The notes below the pieces were generated by a model. The model was not told the origin of the DNA. It worked only from the letters and a program-made list of their open reading frames with translations, and did not search any database. DNA of 64,000 bases, taken from positions 248,001-312,000 of the forward strand of contig NZ_JAFQ01000004.1 in assembly GCF_000526215.1 (NCBI RefSeq). The letters run 5' to 3'. Position 1 is the first letter of the stretch. Each line of letters opens with the position of its first letter. Shown here piece by piece: positions 1 through 8,618 of the stretch. This stretch comes from Nocardia sp. BMG51109. GTDB taxonomy: Bacteria > Actinomycetota > Actinomycetes > Mycobacteriales > Mycobacteriaceae. Position numbers and translations under genes: made by a program.

Positions 1-2611
1 CCAGGAACGTCAGCAACCCGGGCAGTGACGCGCGGTGATCGCTCGCGTAGTCGGCGACCACGTCGGCGAAGGCGTCCAGGTGCTCGCGGCCGGCACCACC
101 GCCTGCGGAGGCGCGGCGGGACTGGGTCTCCACGCCGACGCCGATGGTGCGCTCCACATCGGAGACGAGTTCCGGCAGCGTCTGGCCGCTGCGTTCGCGC
201 AGCGCGGCAAGTTCCCGGCCGAGCGCGACGATGCGCTGGTATCCGGGCTCCGAGTACTGTTCCGCCGCACCGGGATCGGCGATGGCGTCGGCGAGACCGG
301 CCTGTTCGGCGGGCTCCGGGGCCACGGTGCGCAGGGCATCCGCCAGGGTGGCCGTATCGGTGATCGCGGCCGTCTGGTCGGGCGGCCGGGTGATCGACAG
401 CTCGCGGGCCCGCCGGGCCAGCGCGGCCAGGTCGGTGACGCCGAGCCGCCAGCGGGCCCCGGTGAGGATGCGCATCGCGGCGCTGCCCGCGGCCGGATCC
501 GCGATCAGGCGCAGGGTCGCGACGACATCGGCCACCTCCGGCGTGGCGAGCAGGCCGCCGAGGCCGACGATCTCCACCGGTAATCCCCGCTCGCGCAGCG
601 CTTCTGCCAACGGCGCGGCATCGGCGTTGCGGCGCACCAGCACCGCGGAGGTAGGCGGAGGCGAACCGGCGTCGGCCCGCGCCTCCCATTCGGCGGCGAC
701 CCGCTCGGCCACCCAGTCCCGTTCGTCGGCAACGGTATCGGTGAGCGCCAGCGCGACCGTGCCCGCGGTGGCGTCCGGTCGCGGCCGCAGCGCGTCGACC
801 GCCACCCCGCCCTCGGCCTGCCGCAGCGGTTCGGCCACCAGATTCGCCAGCGCCAGCGCCTCCGGCGGATTACGCCAACTGGTGAGCAGCGGCAGAATCG
901 GCGCGGGAACGCCCGGCGCACTGGGGAAGTCGGTGGCGAACCGCGGCAGGTTGGCCGCCGAAGCTCCCCGCCAGCCGTAGATCGACTGCATGGGGTCGCC
1001 GACGGCCGTCACCGCCAACCGCTGCGGGATCGAGCCGGAGACACCTGGTCCGTCGAGCGCCGACGCCACCTCGGAGCCGATCGAATCCGGTCCCGACCCA
1101 GCGGATGTGGCCGTATCGGCATCGGTTCCGTGCGGACGAGCCCCGCCGCCGAGACCCGAGCCGCGCTCGTCGGCACCGCGCTTCGAATCACCGCCCGCCG
1201 ATTCCGCTTCCGCACCCGTCGGATTCGGCTCACCTTCGCTACTCACCTGCGAGCCGCCGACGGGTCCGGCCGCCCGGCCATCGCCCTCGGAACCAGGGGC
1301 TGCCCCGCGGCCCTCACCACCATCCGCGTCGACCGTCGATCCGAATCTCGGCTCCGGCACTCGGTCCGGTGCGTCGAACCGACGCGAACCTCTGCTGCCG
1401 GACATGTCATCTCCCGGCGAGGAACTCGATTCCAGGTTCGATTGCGAGAGTTCGCCCGAGTCGGAGGGCCCGGTCGATGCTCGATCCGGATTTTGCTCGC
1501 CGGGCTTTCGCACAGACGAGATCCCCGGCGACGCAACGGTGTCGGCACGTCTCACCCGCGCACTCCGCGCCGCCGCGGTATCCGCGGCAATGCCGGAACC
1601 GTCGCCCGCGAGTTCTCCGGGCGGCCGCTCCTCCCCGGACGGTCTCGAAACCTGTTCGGCGGTGGGCGAAGTCGATCCCTGGGCACTGTCCAGGTCGCCG
1701 AACAGGGCGGCCAGCAGGATGCGCTGGGCGTGGCCGGTGTCCTGATATTCGTCCAGCAGGACCAGGCGGAAGCGGTCTCGTTCGGCGGCGCCGACCTCCG
1801 GATGTTCGGCGGCCAGGCGGGCCGCCAGCGACATCTGGGCGCCGAAGTCCAAGGCGCCGCGGCGGCGCAATTCCTCGCCCAGGCGGCGGACCAACGGCAG
1901 CAGCGCCACCCGCTCGTGCTGCACCTCGAGGATGCCCAGCAGTTCCTGGCTCGGGCCGCCGCGCTGGCGCGGACCGCGCGGCAGGGTCAGGATCAGCTTC
2001 TCCAGTTCGGTGTGCGCCTCGGCCAGCTGCTCGGGTTCCACCAGATGCTCGGCGAGCTGACCGGACAGCGCCAGCACCGCCTCGGTGACCGATACCGGGG
2101 TGCGGTCGGTGTCCAGGTCGCCGTCCCAGCCCGTGACCACGCGGTGCGCCAGCTGCCACAGCTGGGTCGCGGTGAGCAGGGTCGCGTTCGGCTCCACCGG
2201 CAGCAGCAGGCCGTGCTCGCCGAGCAGCCGCCCGGCGTACGAGTGGTAGGTGCTGATCTCCGGTTCGGACGCGGTCAGCCGCGACCGCAGCCGGCCACTC
2301 GGATCGATCTCGCGCAGCAGCGGCGATCCGGCCAGCCGGGCGAGCCGGGTGCGGATGCGAGAGGTCAACTGCTGCGCGGCCTTTCGGGTGAACGTCAGGC
2401 CCAGTACGGCGTCGGGCGCGACCAGCCCGTTGGCGACCATCCACAGCACCCGGGCGGCCATCGTCTCGGTCTTGCCCGCGCCCGCGCCCGCGACCACCAG
2501 CGTCGGGCCGGGCGGGGCCGCGATGACGGCGGCCTGCTCCTCGGTCGGCGGCGGCAGGCCGAGCGCCTCGGCCAGCAGGCCGGGCGTGATTCTCCCGCCC
2601 GCGCCGCTCAC
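1..2611 (-). CDS. adnB: AdnB-type helicase-nuclease subunit, C-terminus off the window
   Basis: Motor subunit of the AdnAB double-strand-break resection complex, cytoplasmic. The GTG start overlaps the TGA of the upstream adnA by 4 bp (GTGA), so the pair is co-transcribed. The frame is open to the window edge (about 870 codons), so the RecB-like nuclease domain is missing here. Visible motifs, in order: a P-loop GAGAGKTETMA near residue 45, the TFTRKAA motif, Walker B LLDEYQDT near residue 290, and motif III VGDPMQSIYGWRGA near residue 540. The intact DEYQDT fits the active motor of the pair. Between Walker B and motif III sits about 230 residues of Ser/Gly/Asp/Glu/Pro-rich low-complexity sequence (roughly 1010-1690) that UvrD-type helicases normally lack. 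The assignment is firm from motifs and from pairing with adnA. Confidence 0.9.
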   Translation of the reverse strand, partial: MSGAGGRITPGLLAEALGLPPPTEEQAAVIAAPPGPTLVVAGAGAGKTETMAARVLWMVANGLVAPDAVLGLTFTRKAAQQLTSRIRTRLARLAGSPLLREIDPSGRLRSRLTASEPEISTYHSYAGRLLGEHGLLLPVEPNATLLTATQLWQLAHRVVTGWDGDLDTDRTPVSVTEAVLALSGQLAEHLVEPEQLAEAHTELEKLILTLPRGPRQRGGPSQELLGILEVQHERVALLPLVRRLGEELRRRGALDFGAQMSLAARLAAEHPEVGAAERDRFRLVLLDEYQDTGHAQRILLAALFGDLDSAQGSTSPTAEQVSRPSGEERPPGELAGDGSGIAADTAAARSARVRRADTVASPGISSVRKPGEQNPDRASTGPSDSGELSQSNLESSSSPGDDMSGSRGSRRFDAPDRVPEPRFGSTVDADGGEGRGAAPGSEGDGRAAGPVGGSQVSSEGEPNPTGAEAESAGGDSKRGADERGSGLGGGARPHGTDADTATSAGSGPDSIGSEVASALDGPGVSGSIPQRLAVTAVGDPMQSIYGWRGASAANLPRFATDFPSAPGVPAPILPLLTSWRNPPEALALANLVAEPLRQAEGGVAVDALRPRPDATAGTVALALTDTVADERDWVAERVAAEWEARADAGSPPPTSAVLVRRNADAAPLAEALRERGLPVEIVGLGGLLATPEVADVVATLRLIADPAAGSAAMRILTGARWRLGVTDLAALARRARELSITRPPDQTAAITDTATLADALRTVAPEPAEQAGLADAIADPGAAEQYSEPGYQRIVALGRELAALRERSGQTLPELVSDVERTIGVGVETQSRRASAGGGAGREHLDAFADVVADYASDHRASLPGLLTFL

Positions 2612-5600
2612 GTGTCGGTCACCTGCCGGCCGGTGTCCTGGACCGGGCAACTGCCCGACACCGCGCAGTGCCGGCAGCCGTCGTTGCGCATCGCGAGATA
2701 GCTGGGGCCGCGGGTGGCGGCGGCGGCCTCGTGGATGGCGTCGCGCCACTGCTCGACGCCGTCGCCGTCCAGCGCGGCCTGGAGGCGCTGGGCGGCGCCC
2801 TCCTTGGCGCTCGGCTTGGCGACGTAGACCAGGCGCGCGCCACCGGGTTCGGCCCCGGGCGAGCCGTCGGGGCCGCCCGCGGCGGTGTCGTCGGGGCCGC
2901 CCGCGGCCGTGTCGTGGAGGCCGCCCGCGGCCGTGTCGTGGAGGCCGCCCGCGGCCGTGTCGTGGAGGCCGCCCGCGGCCGTGTCGTCGAGCGCCCCGGC
3001 GGCCGCCGCCACCTGATAGGTCGCCAGCTGGGCGTGGTCCTGCGCGGCCTGTTTGGAGATCGGCGTCTTACCGGTCTTGACATCCACGATCACGAAGCGC
3101 CCGAACGCATCTCGCTCGACCCGGTCGACGCGACCACGGACCCGCACCGCGTACTCGCCCGGTGCGCGCGCCGGCAGGACGCAGTCGACCGGAACCTCGA
3201 CGCCCATCTGGGTGAGTTCGGCGCGGGTGTTGCGCAGCCAGTCCAGGAACGTGTCCAGCATCGATTCGGTGCGCCGCAAATCCTGGCGGGAATGCCAGCT
3301 GCGCGGGCCGGAGTCGGCGGCGGCGGGGTCGACCGCCTTCCACGCCCGCGCCAGCGCGGCCTTCACCTGCGCCTCCGACACCTGACCGGCCAGCGCTTGC
3401 ACGAGGGTGTGCACCAGATTGCCCTTGACCGCGTGCGGATTGTCGCCGTCGCTGCCGCCGTTCCGCTCCAGGGCCCACCGCAGCGGACACGTCCGCAGCA
3501 ACTCGACGGTGGAGGGGGACAACGCGATCGGGCCCTCGTCGTCGCCCCACAGCGGCAGTTGCGAGCTGAGTTCGGCGGTGCCGTACCACTCGTCGGGGTG
3601 CGCGCCGCGCACGCCCGCCCGCGCCAGCCGGGCCAGCTGCCGGGATGCGCGCTGCCGCCGCGGCGGCTCGACCTCGGGATCGCAGACCACCCCGCGCAAT
3701 TCGGCGATCAGCGTCTGCATGATCAGGGCTCGGCCGGGGTCGATGGGCGGCGGAATGCGGCCGGGTTCGTCGGTGCCCGCGGTATCGTCGAGTTCGCCGA
3801 GAAAGCGGGACGGCACCAGATCCCGGTCGCCGCTGACCGATTCGACCGCCGTCACCAGCAGCGAGCGCCGAGCCCGGCTGCACGCGAGCAGCAGCAGCCG
3901 CCGCTCCTCGGCCAGGATCGGCGCCGCCCGGCTCACCCGGTCGCCGGAATCGACCACGCCCGCAACCAGATCCACCAGATCCTCGACACCCAGCAGCGTG
4001 CCGCGCGGGCGCAGGTTCGGCCAGATCCCCTCCTGCACACCGGCGACCGCGACCACATCCCACTCCCGGCCCGCCGCCGCATGCGCGCTCACGATGGCGA
4101 CCGCCTCGCCGGAATCGGTGAGCGGCGCCGAGTCCTGCGGAATCTCCTGCAGTTCCAGGTATTCCACGAAACCCTCGACGGTGGCGTGCGGCAGCCTGTC
4201 GACGTAGGCGGCCGCCGAATCGAACAGGCCCACGGCGGCATCCAGATCGCGATCGGCCTGCATGCCCACGGCGCCACCGCGCTCGGACTGCCCGACCCAG
4301 CGCCGCTCCAGATTCGATGCGGTCCACACCCCCCACAGCACGTCCTCCAGCCCCGCACCGCGCCGCAACACCCGCCGCGCCCGCCCCACGGCCTTCAACA
4401 CCCGCCGCAGCGGCGCCGCCTCCACCTCGGTGAGCCGATCCAGAACGGTGAGGTCGCCGACCCCGGTAACCAGTTCCCGCAGCACCTCGGCAGACGACCG
4501 ATCCAGATCCGCGGTATAGGCGGAATCGACCGCCTCCCACGCGAAATCGTCGTCCGTGCCGGAGGCCCCCCTGCGTCTCGATGCGGAGCCCACCACAGTC
4601 GGCCCGCCGGCTCCCTGCACCTCACCATGTCCGGAGCCTGCGGAACTCGGGTGGCTCTGCCCGGCATCCTCGGCCTCCGACCGACCTGTAGCCGACATCT
4701 CGCCGGCGCCATCGACCGCACGCGAAACCGGGGCACCGCGAGCCGATTCCGCCTCCTCGGGGGGCAACCCGGCCGGGTCCTCCGCGTTCCCGGGGTCGGC
4801 TGCCCCGCAGGCCGAGCCCGCGTCAGCACTCGCAGGAACCGCACGGTCCGACACGGCCCCACAGTCGTCGGGGTCGGGCGGTCCGGTCCGATCGCTCGCC
4901 TGCGGCCGGTTGCCGGGAACACCCTGTCCGGCCCACTCGGCCGACTCGGCGGCTGCGCCGACATCACCAGCGGCTTCCCGTTCTTCCGGTGCGCCGGCAT
5001 GTTCCAGCTCGGCGGGGCCCGTATCGCCGTCCGCACGCTCCCGCCACGGGTCATCGTCGGGGCGGGAGCGACCGCGTTCCAGCAGGGTGCGGCGGATGCC
5101 GCGGCGGAGGCGGCGCAGGCTGATCTGGTCGGCGCCGCCGAGCGGGCCGGACAGCAGGTCGAGGGTGTCGTCCTCGGTGAACAGGTCGGGGCGGGCGCGC
5201 TCGCCGGCCAGCAGGGCGCGCAGCGCGAGCAGCATCCAGGCCGCGCCGCGGCGGCGGGCCAGCGGCACATCCGGTTTCGGTTGCAGGACGGGCACTCCCG
5301 CGGCCAGCAGGGCGCGGCGCAGCGGAGCCAGCGACAGCGGGACGGATCGGACGATCACCGCCATCCGCGACCAGGGCACGTCGTCGGTGAGGTGGGCGCG
5401 GCGCAGATGGTCGGCGATCAGGGCCGCCTCCTTCGCCGGAGTGGTCAGAACCCGGACCTGCACGGCGCCCGCGCCAGTCGGTTCCGCTGCGCCGGTGGTA
5501 TGTTCGCGGCCGTCGAACCGGTGTGGCGCGCTGCCCGGCAGTCGCGCCGAGATCCGGGCGACGGCCTCGTGCACCGGGCCGGTGCAGCGCCGGTCGTCGC

Positions 5601-6720
5601 GCAGCACGATACGCCGGTCGGCCGGGGCGTCCAGATCGGCGACGATGCGGGCGTCGGCGCCGCGGAAGGTGAAGACGGCCTGGTCGGGGTCGCCCGCTAC
5701 GACCACCGTCGCGGCGCCCGAACCGATGGCGCCGACCAGTTGCGCCGCAAGCGGATCCAGATGCTGGGCATCGTCGACGAGCAGGCAGCCGAGGCGCTCG
5801 CGCTCCGCGGCCAGCTGCTCCGGATCCAGCGCCAGCGCGTCCAGCGCCGCGCCCACGAGTTCCGCGGCGTCCAACGCGGGCGCGCTCGCCTCCGGCGCCT
5901 CGACGCCGACCGACCAGCGCAGCAGCATCGCCTGCTCGTAGCGTTCGGCGAAGCGGCCGGCCGCCTCCCATTCCCGGCGATCGTGCCGGCGACCCAGTTC
6001 GACGAGATCCTCCGGCCCCAGACCGCGTTCGGTGGCACGCAGCATCAGATCGCGCAACTGCTCGGCGAATCCGACCGTCCCCAGCGCCGGATGCAGCCGC
6101 TGCGGCCAGAACTCGGTGTCCCCGCCGGTGCCCTGTTGAATATCGGCCAGCTCGCCGCGCAGCATCTCGCGCAGCACCACATCCTGTTCCGCGCCGGTGA
6201 GCAGCCGCGGCGGCGGATTGCCGTGCGCGGCGGCATGCCTGCGCACGATCGCGAAGGCATAGGAATGCACGGTGCGCACCAGCGGCTCCCGCGTGGCACC
6301 GGGCACGCCGCCCAGCGAGTCGGCCAGCCGCGCGGTGACGGCGGTGCGGACCCGCAGCGCCGCCTGCTTCGAATGGGTGAGCAGCAGCACCGATTCCGGA
6401 TCGGCGCCGCCCGCGATCCGGTCGGCCGCGAGGTCGACGAGCAGCGCGGTCTTGCCGGTGCCCGGACCGCCCAGCACCTGCCACGGCCGCCATCCGGCCG
6501 CGGCGCCCTCGCTGAACAGCGCGCGGACATCGGCGCCCCATTCTCGCGTTCGGGGGGCCGGCTCGCCGCGACGCACCAATCGCACCGAGCCATCCGATCG
6601 CATCACGACCGCTATTTCAACAGACACCCCCGACAGAAATTGCGGGCCCAGCAAATTGCCGAGCCCGTGCGGACGTATCCGAGCCGTGATAGGCGTCCCG
6701 AGGCCGTTGTTATCCGTCAC
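2608..6720 (-). CDS. adnA: AdnA-type helicase-nuclease subunit
   Basis: Partner of AdnB in DNA end resection. It has a UvrD-like N-terminal motor with P-loop GGPGTGKT (residues 84-91). Walker B reads LLVDDAQHLD rather than the usual DExQD, which fits the weak or vestigial ATPase of AdnA. The C-terminus is a RecB-family nuclease (FVIVDVKTGKT) with a final cysteine cluster GCRHCAVSGSCP that, with an upstream TCPLRW cysteine, would bind an Fe-S cluster. At 1370 residues it is clearly longer than mycobacterial AdnA (about 1050). The excess is an acidic, Pro-rich insert at roughly residues 560-730 and a tandem-repeat insert in the nuclease domain. The GTG start at 6720 lacks a good ribosome site; an ATG at 6603, just before the conserved region, is an alternative. 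Confidence 0.9.
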   Translation of the reverse strand: MTDNNGLGTPITARIRPHGLGNLLGPQFLSGVSVEIAVVMRSDGSVRLVRRGEPAPRTREWGADVRALFSEGAAAGWRPWQVLGGPGTGKTALLVDLAADRIAGGADPESVLLLTHSKQAALRVRTAVTARLADSLGGVPGATREPLVRTVHSYAFAIVRRHAAAHGNPPPRLLTGAEQDVVLREMLRGELADIQQGTGGDTEFWPQRLHPALGTVGFAEQLRDLMLRATERGLGPEDLVELGRRHDRREWEAAGRFAERYEQAMLLRWSVGVEAPEASAPALDAAELVGAALDALALDPEQLAAERERLGCLLVDDAQHLDPLAAQLVGAIGSGAATVVVAGDPDQAVFTFRGADARIVADLDAPADRRIVLRDDRRCTGPVHEAVARISARLPGSAPHRFDGREHTTGAAEPTGAGAVQVRVLTTPAKEAALIADHLRRAHLTDDVPWSRMAVIVRSVPLSLAPLRRALLAAGVPVLQPKPDVPLARRRGAAWMLLALRALLAGERARPDLFTEDDTLDLLSGPLGGADQISLRRLRRGIRRTLLERGRSRPDDDPWRERADGDTGPAELEHAGAPEEREAAGDVGAAAESAEWAGQGVPGNRPQASDRTGPPDPDDCGAVSDRAVPASADAGSACGAADPGNAEDPAGLPPEEAESARGAPVSRAVDGAGEMSATGRSEAEDAGQSHPSSAGSGHGEVQGAGGPTVVGSASRRRGASGTDDDFAWEAVDSAYTADLDRSSAEVLRELVTGVGDLTVLDRLTEVEAAPLRRVLKAVGRARRVLRRGAGLEDVLWGVWTASNLERRWVGQSERGGAVGMQADRDLDAAVGLFDSAAAYVDRLPHATVEGFVEYLELQEIPQDSAPLTDSGEAVAIVSAHAAAGREWDVVAVAGVQEGIWPNLRPRGTLLGVEDLVDLVAGVVDSGDRVSRAAPILAEERRLLLLACSRARRSLLVTAVESVSGDRDLVPSRFLGELDDTAGTDEPGRIPPPIDPGRALIMQTLIAELRGVVCDPEVEPPRRQRASRQLARLARAGVRGAHPDEWYGTAELSSQLPLWGDDEGPIALSPSTVELLRTCPLRWALERNGGSDGDNPHAVKGNLVHTLVQALAGQVSEAQVKAALARAWKAVDPAAADSGPRSWHSRQDLRRTESMLDTFLDWLRNTRAELTQMGVEVPVDCVLPARAPGEYAVRVRGRVDRVERDAFGRFVIVDVKTGKTPISKQAAQDHAQLATYQVAAAAGALDDTAAGGLHDTAAGGLHDTAAGGLHDTAAGGPDDTAAGGPDGSPGAEPGGARLVYVAKPSAKEGAAQRLQAALDGDGVEQWRDAIHEAAAATRGPSYLAMRNDGCRHCAVSGSCPVQDTGRQVTDT
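2871..2990. repeat. 24-bp tandem repeat, five units, inside adnA
   Basis: Five head-to-tail copies of a 24-bp unit (2871-2894, 2895-2918, 2919-2942, 2943-2966, 2967-2990). The central three are identical; the outer two differ by one to a few bases. On the coding strand it encodes the octapeptide DTAAGGLH or close variants. It lies in frame between the PD-(D/E)XK motif VDVKTGKT and the later RLVYVAKPSAK segment, so length changes would preserve the frame. Confidence 0.95.
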
Positions 6721-6857
6721 ACGATTATCTGCCGCACCGTCATTTCCGTACGCGGATACAGCTCGATCCTAATTCGAACGTATTTTCGAATTTCCGTTTA
6801 CCGCACCATCCCTTTCGGCACGACGTCGGCATCGAGCCACGCAACCCGCACACGCGA

Positions 6858-6896
6858 CGGCGCCCCGAGTCCCCCACATCGGGACCCGGGGCGCCG
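6858..6896 (-). terminator. Hairpin terminator of the glycine-zipper gene
   Basis: A 10-bp perfect GC arm (CGGCGCCCCG at 6858-6867 with CGGGGCGCCG at 6887-6896) continues after an A/C mismatch into a 5-bp GTCCC/GGGAC stem with a 7-nt loop. It starts 27 bp past the stop of the minus-strand gene ending at 6923. No U-tract follows, which is usual for actinobacteria. It also lies before adnA and could insulate it. Confidence 0.7.
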
Positions 6897-6922
6897 TTGC
6901 CGTTGCCGGACCGGGATCTACG

Positions 6923-7309
6923 TCAGGCCGGGATCTGCGCGCCGACAGCGCCGCCCACGCCCGCGCCCGCCGCGGCGCCGAGGGCCCCACCCGTCGCGGC
7001 GCCGATGCCCGCGCCGACCGCGATGCCGGCGACCGTGCCGACCGGGCAGGCGACCGTCGTCGCCACGCATCCGGTGGCGCCGCCCGCGACCGCGCCGACA
7101 CCCGCGCCGGCGACCGTGCCGACGGCGCCGCCCACGACACCGCCGACGACCTGGCCGGGGACGGCCTGGGTCTGCCCGGCGGCGACCGGCTCGACGACCG
7201 GCCGCACCGGGGCGGGCTCCGGCGCGGGCGCGGCGGCCTGGGAGATGCCGGCACCAGCGCCGATCATGGCCGCGGCAACGGCGGCCGTTGTGGTGAATTT
7301 ACGAATCAT
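6923..7309 (-). CDS. Exported glycine-zipper protein of unknown function
   Basis: A 128-residue protein. The N-terminus MIRKFTTTAAVAAAMIGAGAGISQAAA is a clear Sec signal peptide with a probable AxA cleavage site. A Pro/Glu/Val-rich linker follows, then an Ala/Gly/Val domain full of GxxxG spacing (GGVVGGAVGTVAGAGVGAVAGG), with two cysteines bracketing a short loop (CVATTVAC). Such glycine zippers insert into or pack against membranes. The ATG at 7309 is chosen because AGGAG lies 7 bases upstream; an in-frame start further upstream would bury the signal peptide. It is transcribed toward adnA but separated from it by a strong hairpin. The family is common in Nocardia and mycobacteria without a known role. 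Confidence 0.75.
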   Translation of the reverse strand: MIRKFTTTAAVAAAMIGAGAGISQAAAPAPEPAPVRPVVEPVAAGQTQAVPGQVVGGVVGGAVGTVAGAGVGAVAGGATGCVATTVACPVGTVAGIAVGAGIGAATGGALGAAAGAGVGGAVGAQIPA

Positions 7310-7428
7310 GATGCTTCTCCTGGATCTTCGGTGCCGCACATGCGGTCCGCGAACAGGGTGACAGAGATTCGGCCCGCTTGCAGGAGTGAGCAGTCGCACC
7401 TGTCGGACCCACCCGGCACAATGGGCGC

Positions 7429-8190
7429 GTGCCCGATCTCCACGTCCATCGTTACGGCCCGGCTACCGGCCCCCTGGTCCTCGCCCTGCACGGGCTCACC
7501 GGCCACGGCAGGCGGTGGGAGGCGCTGGCCACCGGGGAGCTGCCGGATGTCCGGATCGTCGCGCCCGATCTGCGCGGGCACGGCCGGTCCACCGCGCTGC
7601 CGCCGTGGACGTTCGAGGCGGTGGTCGACGATGTGGTCCCGCTGCTGGACGGCGAGCCGGCGGTGGTGGTCGGGCATTCGTTCGGCGGCGCGGCCGGAAT
7701 CCATCTCGCCCACCGGTATCCGGAGCTGGTCCGGGGCCTCGTCCTGCTCGATCCGGCCATCGCCCTGGATCCGGCCCTGATGCTCGACACCGCCGAGAGC
7801 CTGCTCGCCCGGCCCGACTATCCCGATGCCGAGGCCGCGCGCCGCGACAAGCTGGAGACGTCCTGGGGCGAGGTCGCGCCCGAGTTGCTCGAGGCCGAAC
7901 TCGCCGAACATCTGGTGGCTGCCCCGTCCGGCCGGCTGACGTGGCGGATGAGCCTGCCCGCCGTCGTCTCCTACTGGGGCCAGCTCGCCCGCGATCTCGT
8001 CCTTCCCCCCGCCGGCCTGCCGACTGTCGTGGTGCAGGCACTGAAGGCCCCGTTCGTCACCCCGCAGTTGCGCGCGACGCTCGCCGGGCAGCTGGGCGAG
8101 AGCCTGACGGTGCACGAATTCGACTGCGACCACATGGTGGCCCAGGCCCGCCCCGCCGAGACCGCCGCCGTCCTGCGCGCGGCGCTCTGA
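7429..8190 (+). CDS. lipV: Alpha/beta-hydrolase, LipV-like
   Basis: A 253-residue alpha/beta-hydrolase fold enzyme, probably a cytoplasmic esterase or lipase. It has an oxyanion motif LHGLTGHG (about residues 20-27), a nucleophile elbow VVGHSFGGAAG (Ser near 85), and a catalytic-His region FDCDHM near residue 236. The GTG start follows directly on CACAAT, so a very short or absent leader is possible. It lies next to adnAB and is followed by an ATL gene, the same order as Rv3201c-Rv3202c-Rv3203(lipV)-Rv3204 in M. tuberculosis; the symbol rests on that synteny. The substrate cannot be read from the sequence. Confidence 0.85.
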   Translation: MPDLHVHRYGPATGPLVLALHGLTGHGRRWEALATGELPDVRIVAPDLRGHGRSTALPPWTFEAVVDDVVPLLDGEPAVVVGHSFGGAAGIHLAHRYPELVRGLVLLDPAIALDPALMLDTAESLLARPDYPDAEAARRDKLETSWGEVAPELLEAELAEHLVAAPSGRLTWRMSLPAVVSYWGQLARDLVLPPAGLPTVVVQALKAPFVTPQLRATLAGQLGESLTVHEFDCDHMVAQARPAETAAVLRAAL

Positions 8191-8213
8191 CACATCCGGA
8201 GGCGACGTACCCG

Positions 8214-8528
8214 ATGCCCACCACCGACGCCGAGATAGAACGGGTCCGCGAACTGGTCGCCACGATCCCGCCGGGCCGGGTCGCCACCTACGGCGACATC
8301 GCCGCGGCGGCCGGGCTGTCGACACCGCGCACGGTCGGCTGGATCATGCGTACCGACGCCGCCGATCTGCCGTGGCACCGCGTGCTGCGCGCGAACGGCA
8401 CGCCCGCACCGCACCTGAACCACCGCCAGCTGCGGCTGCTCGCCGAGGAGGGCTGCCCGGTCCGCGGCGACCGGGTGGATCTGGCCGTCGCCCGGCACCG
8501 CTTCGAATCCCCCGGCGGCACAACCTGA
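8214..8528 (+). CDS. Alkyltransferase-like (ATL) DNA-repair protein
   Basis: A 104-residue homologue of the DNA-binding domain of O6-alkylguanine alkyltransferase. Where the enzyme has PCHRV with the acceptor cysteine, this protein has PWHRV (residues about 45-49). It should therefore bind and flag O6-alkylguanine for nucleotide-excision repair rather than dealkylate it. The helix-turn-helix segment GRVATYGDIAAAAG, typical of the family, precedes it. The ATG at 8214 has GGAGG about 13 bases upstream. It lies 24 bp after the lipV-like gene, probably in the same transcript, and corresponds in position to Rv3204. Confidence 0.9.
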   Translation: MPTTDAEIERVRELVATIPPGRVATYGDIAAAAGLSTPRTVGWIMRTDAADLPWHRVLRANGTPAPHLNHRQLRLLAEEGCPVRGDRVDLAVARHRFESPGGTT

Positions 8529-8618
8529 CCCGGTCCGGTCCGGACGGGCGCCGCCCGGGCTCGAGGACACGCGGCCGAACCGGCCCGCGAGGCCCGGCTC
8601 GGCGGCTACCGTGGAGCC

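Noticed and set aside
144..980. Long plus-strand reading frame opposite adnB
   Set aside because: Arg/Ser/Ala-biased shadow of the high-GC adnB coding strand; no homology or ribosome site.
2668..7296. 1542-codon plus-strand frame opposite adnA
   Set aside because: Antisense shadow created by GC-rich codon use; composition is Arg/Gly/Pro-biased and adnA on the other strand has all expected motifs.
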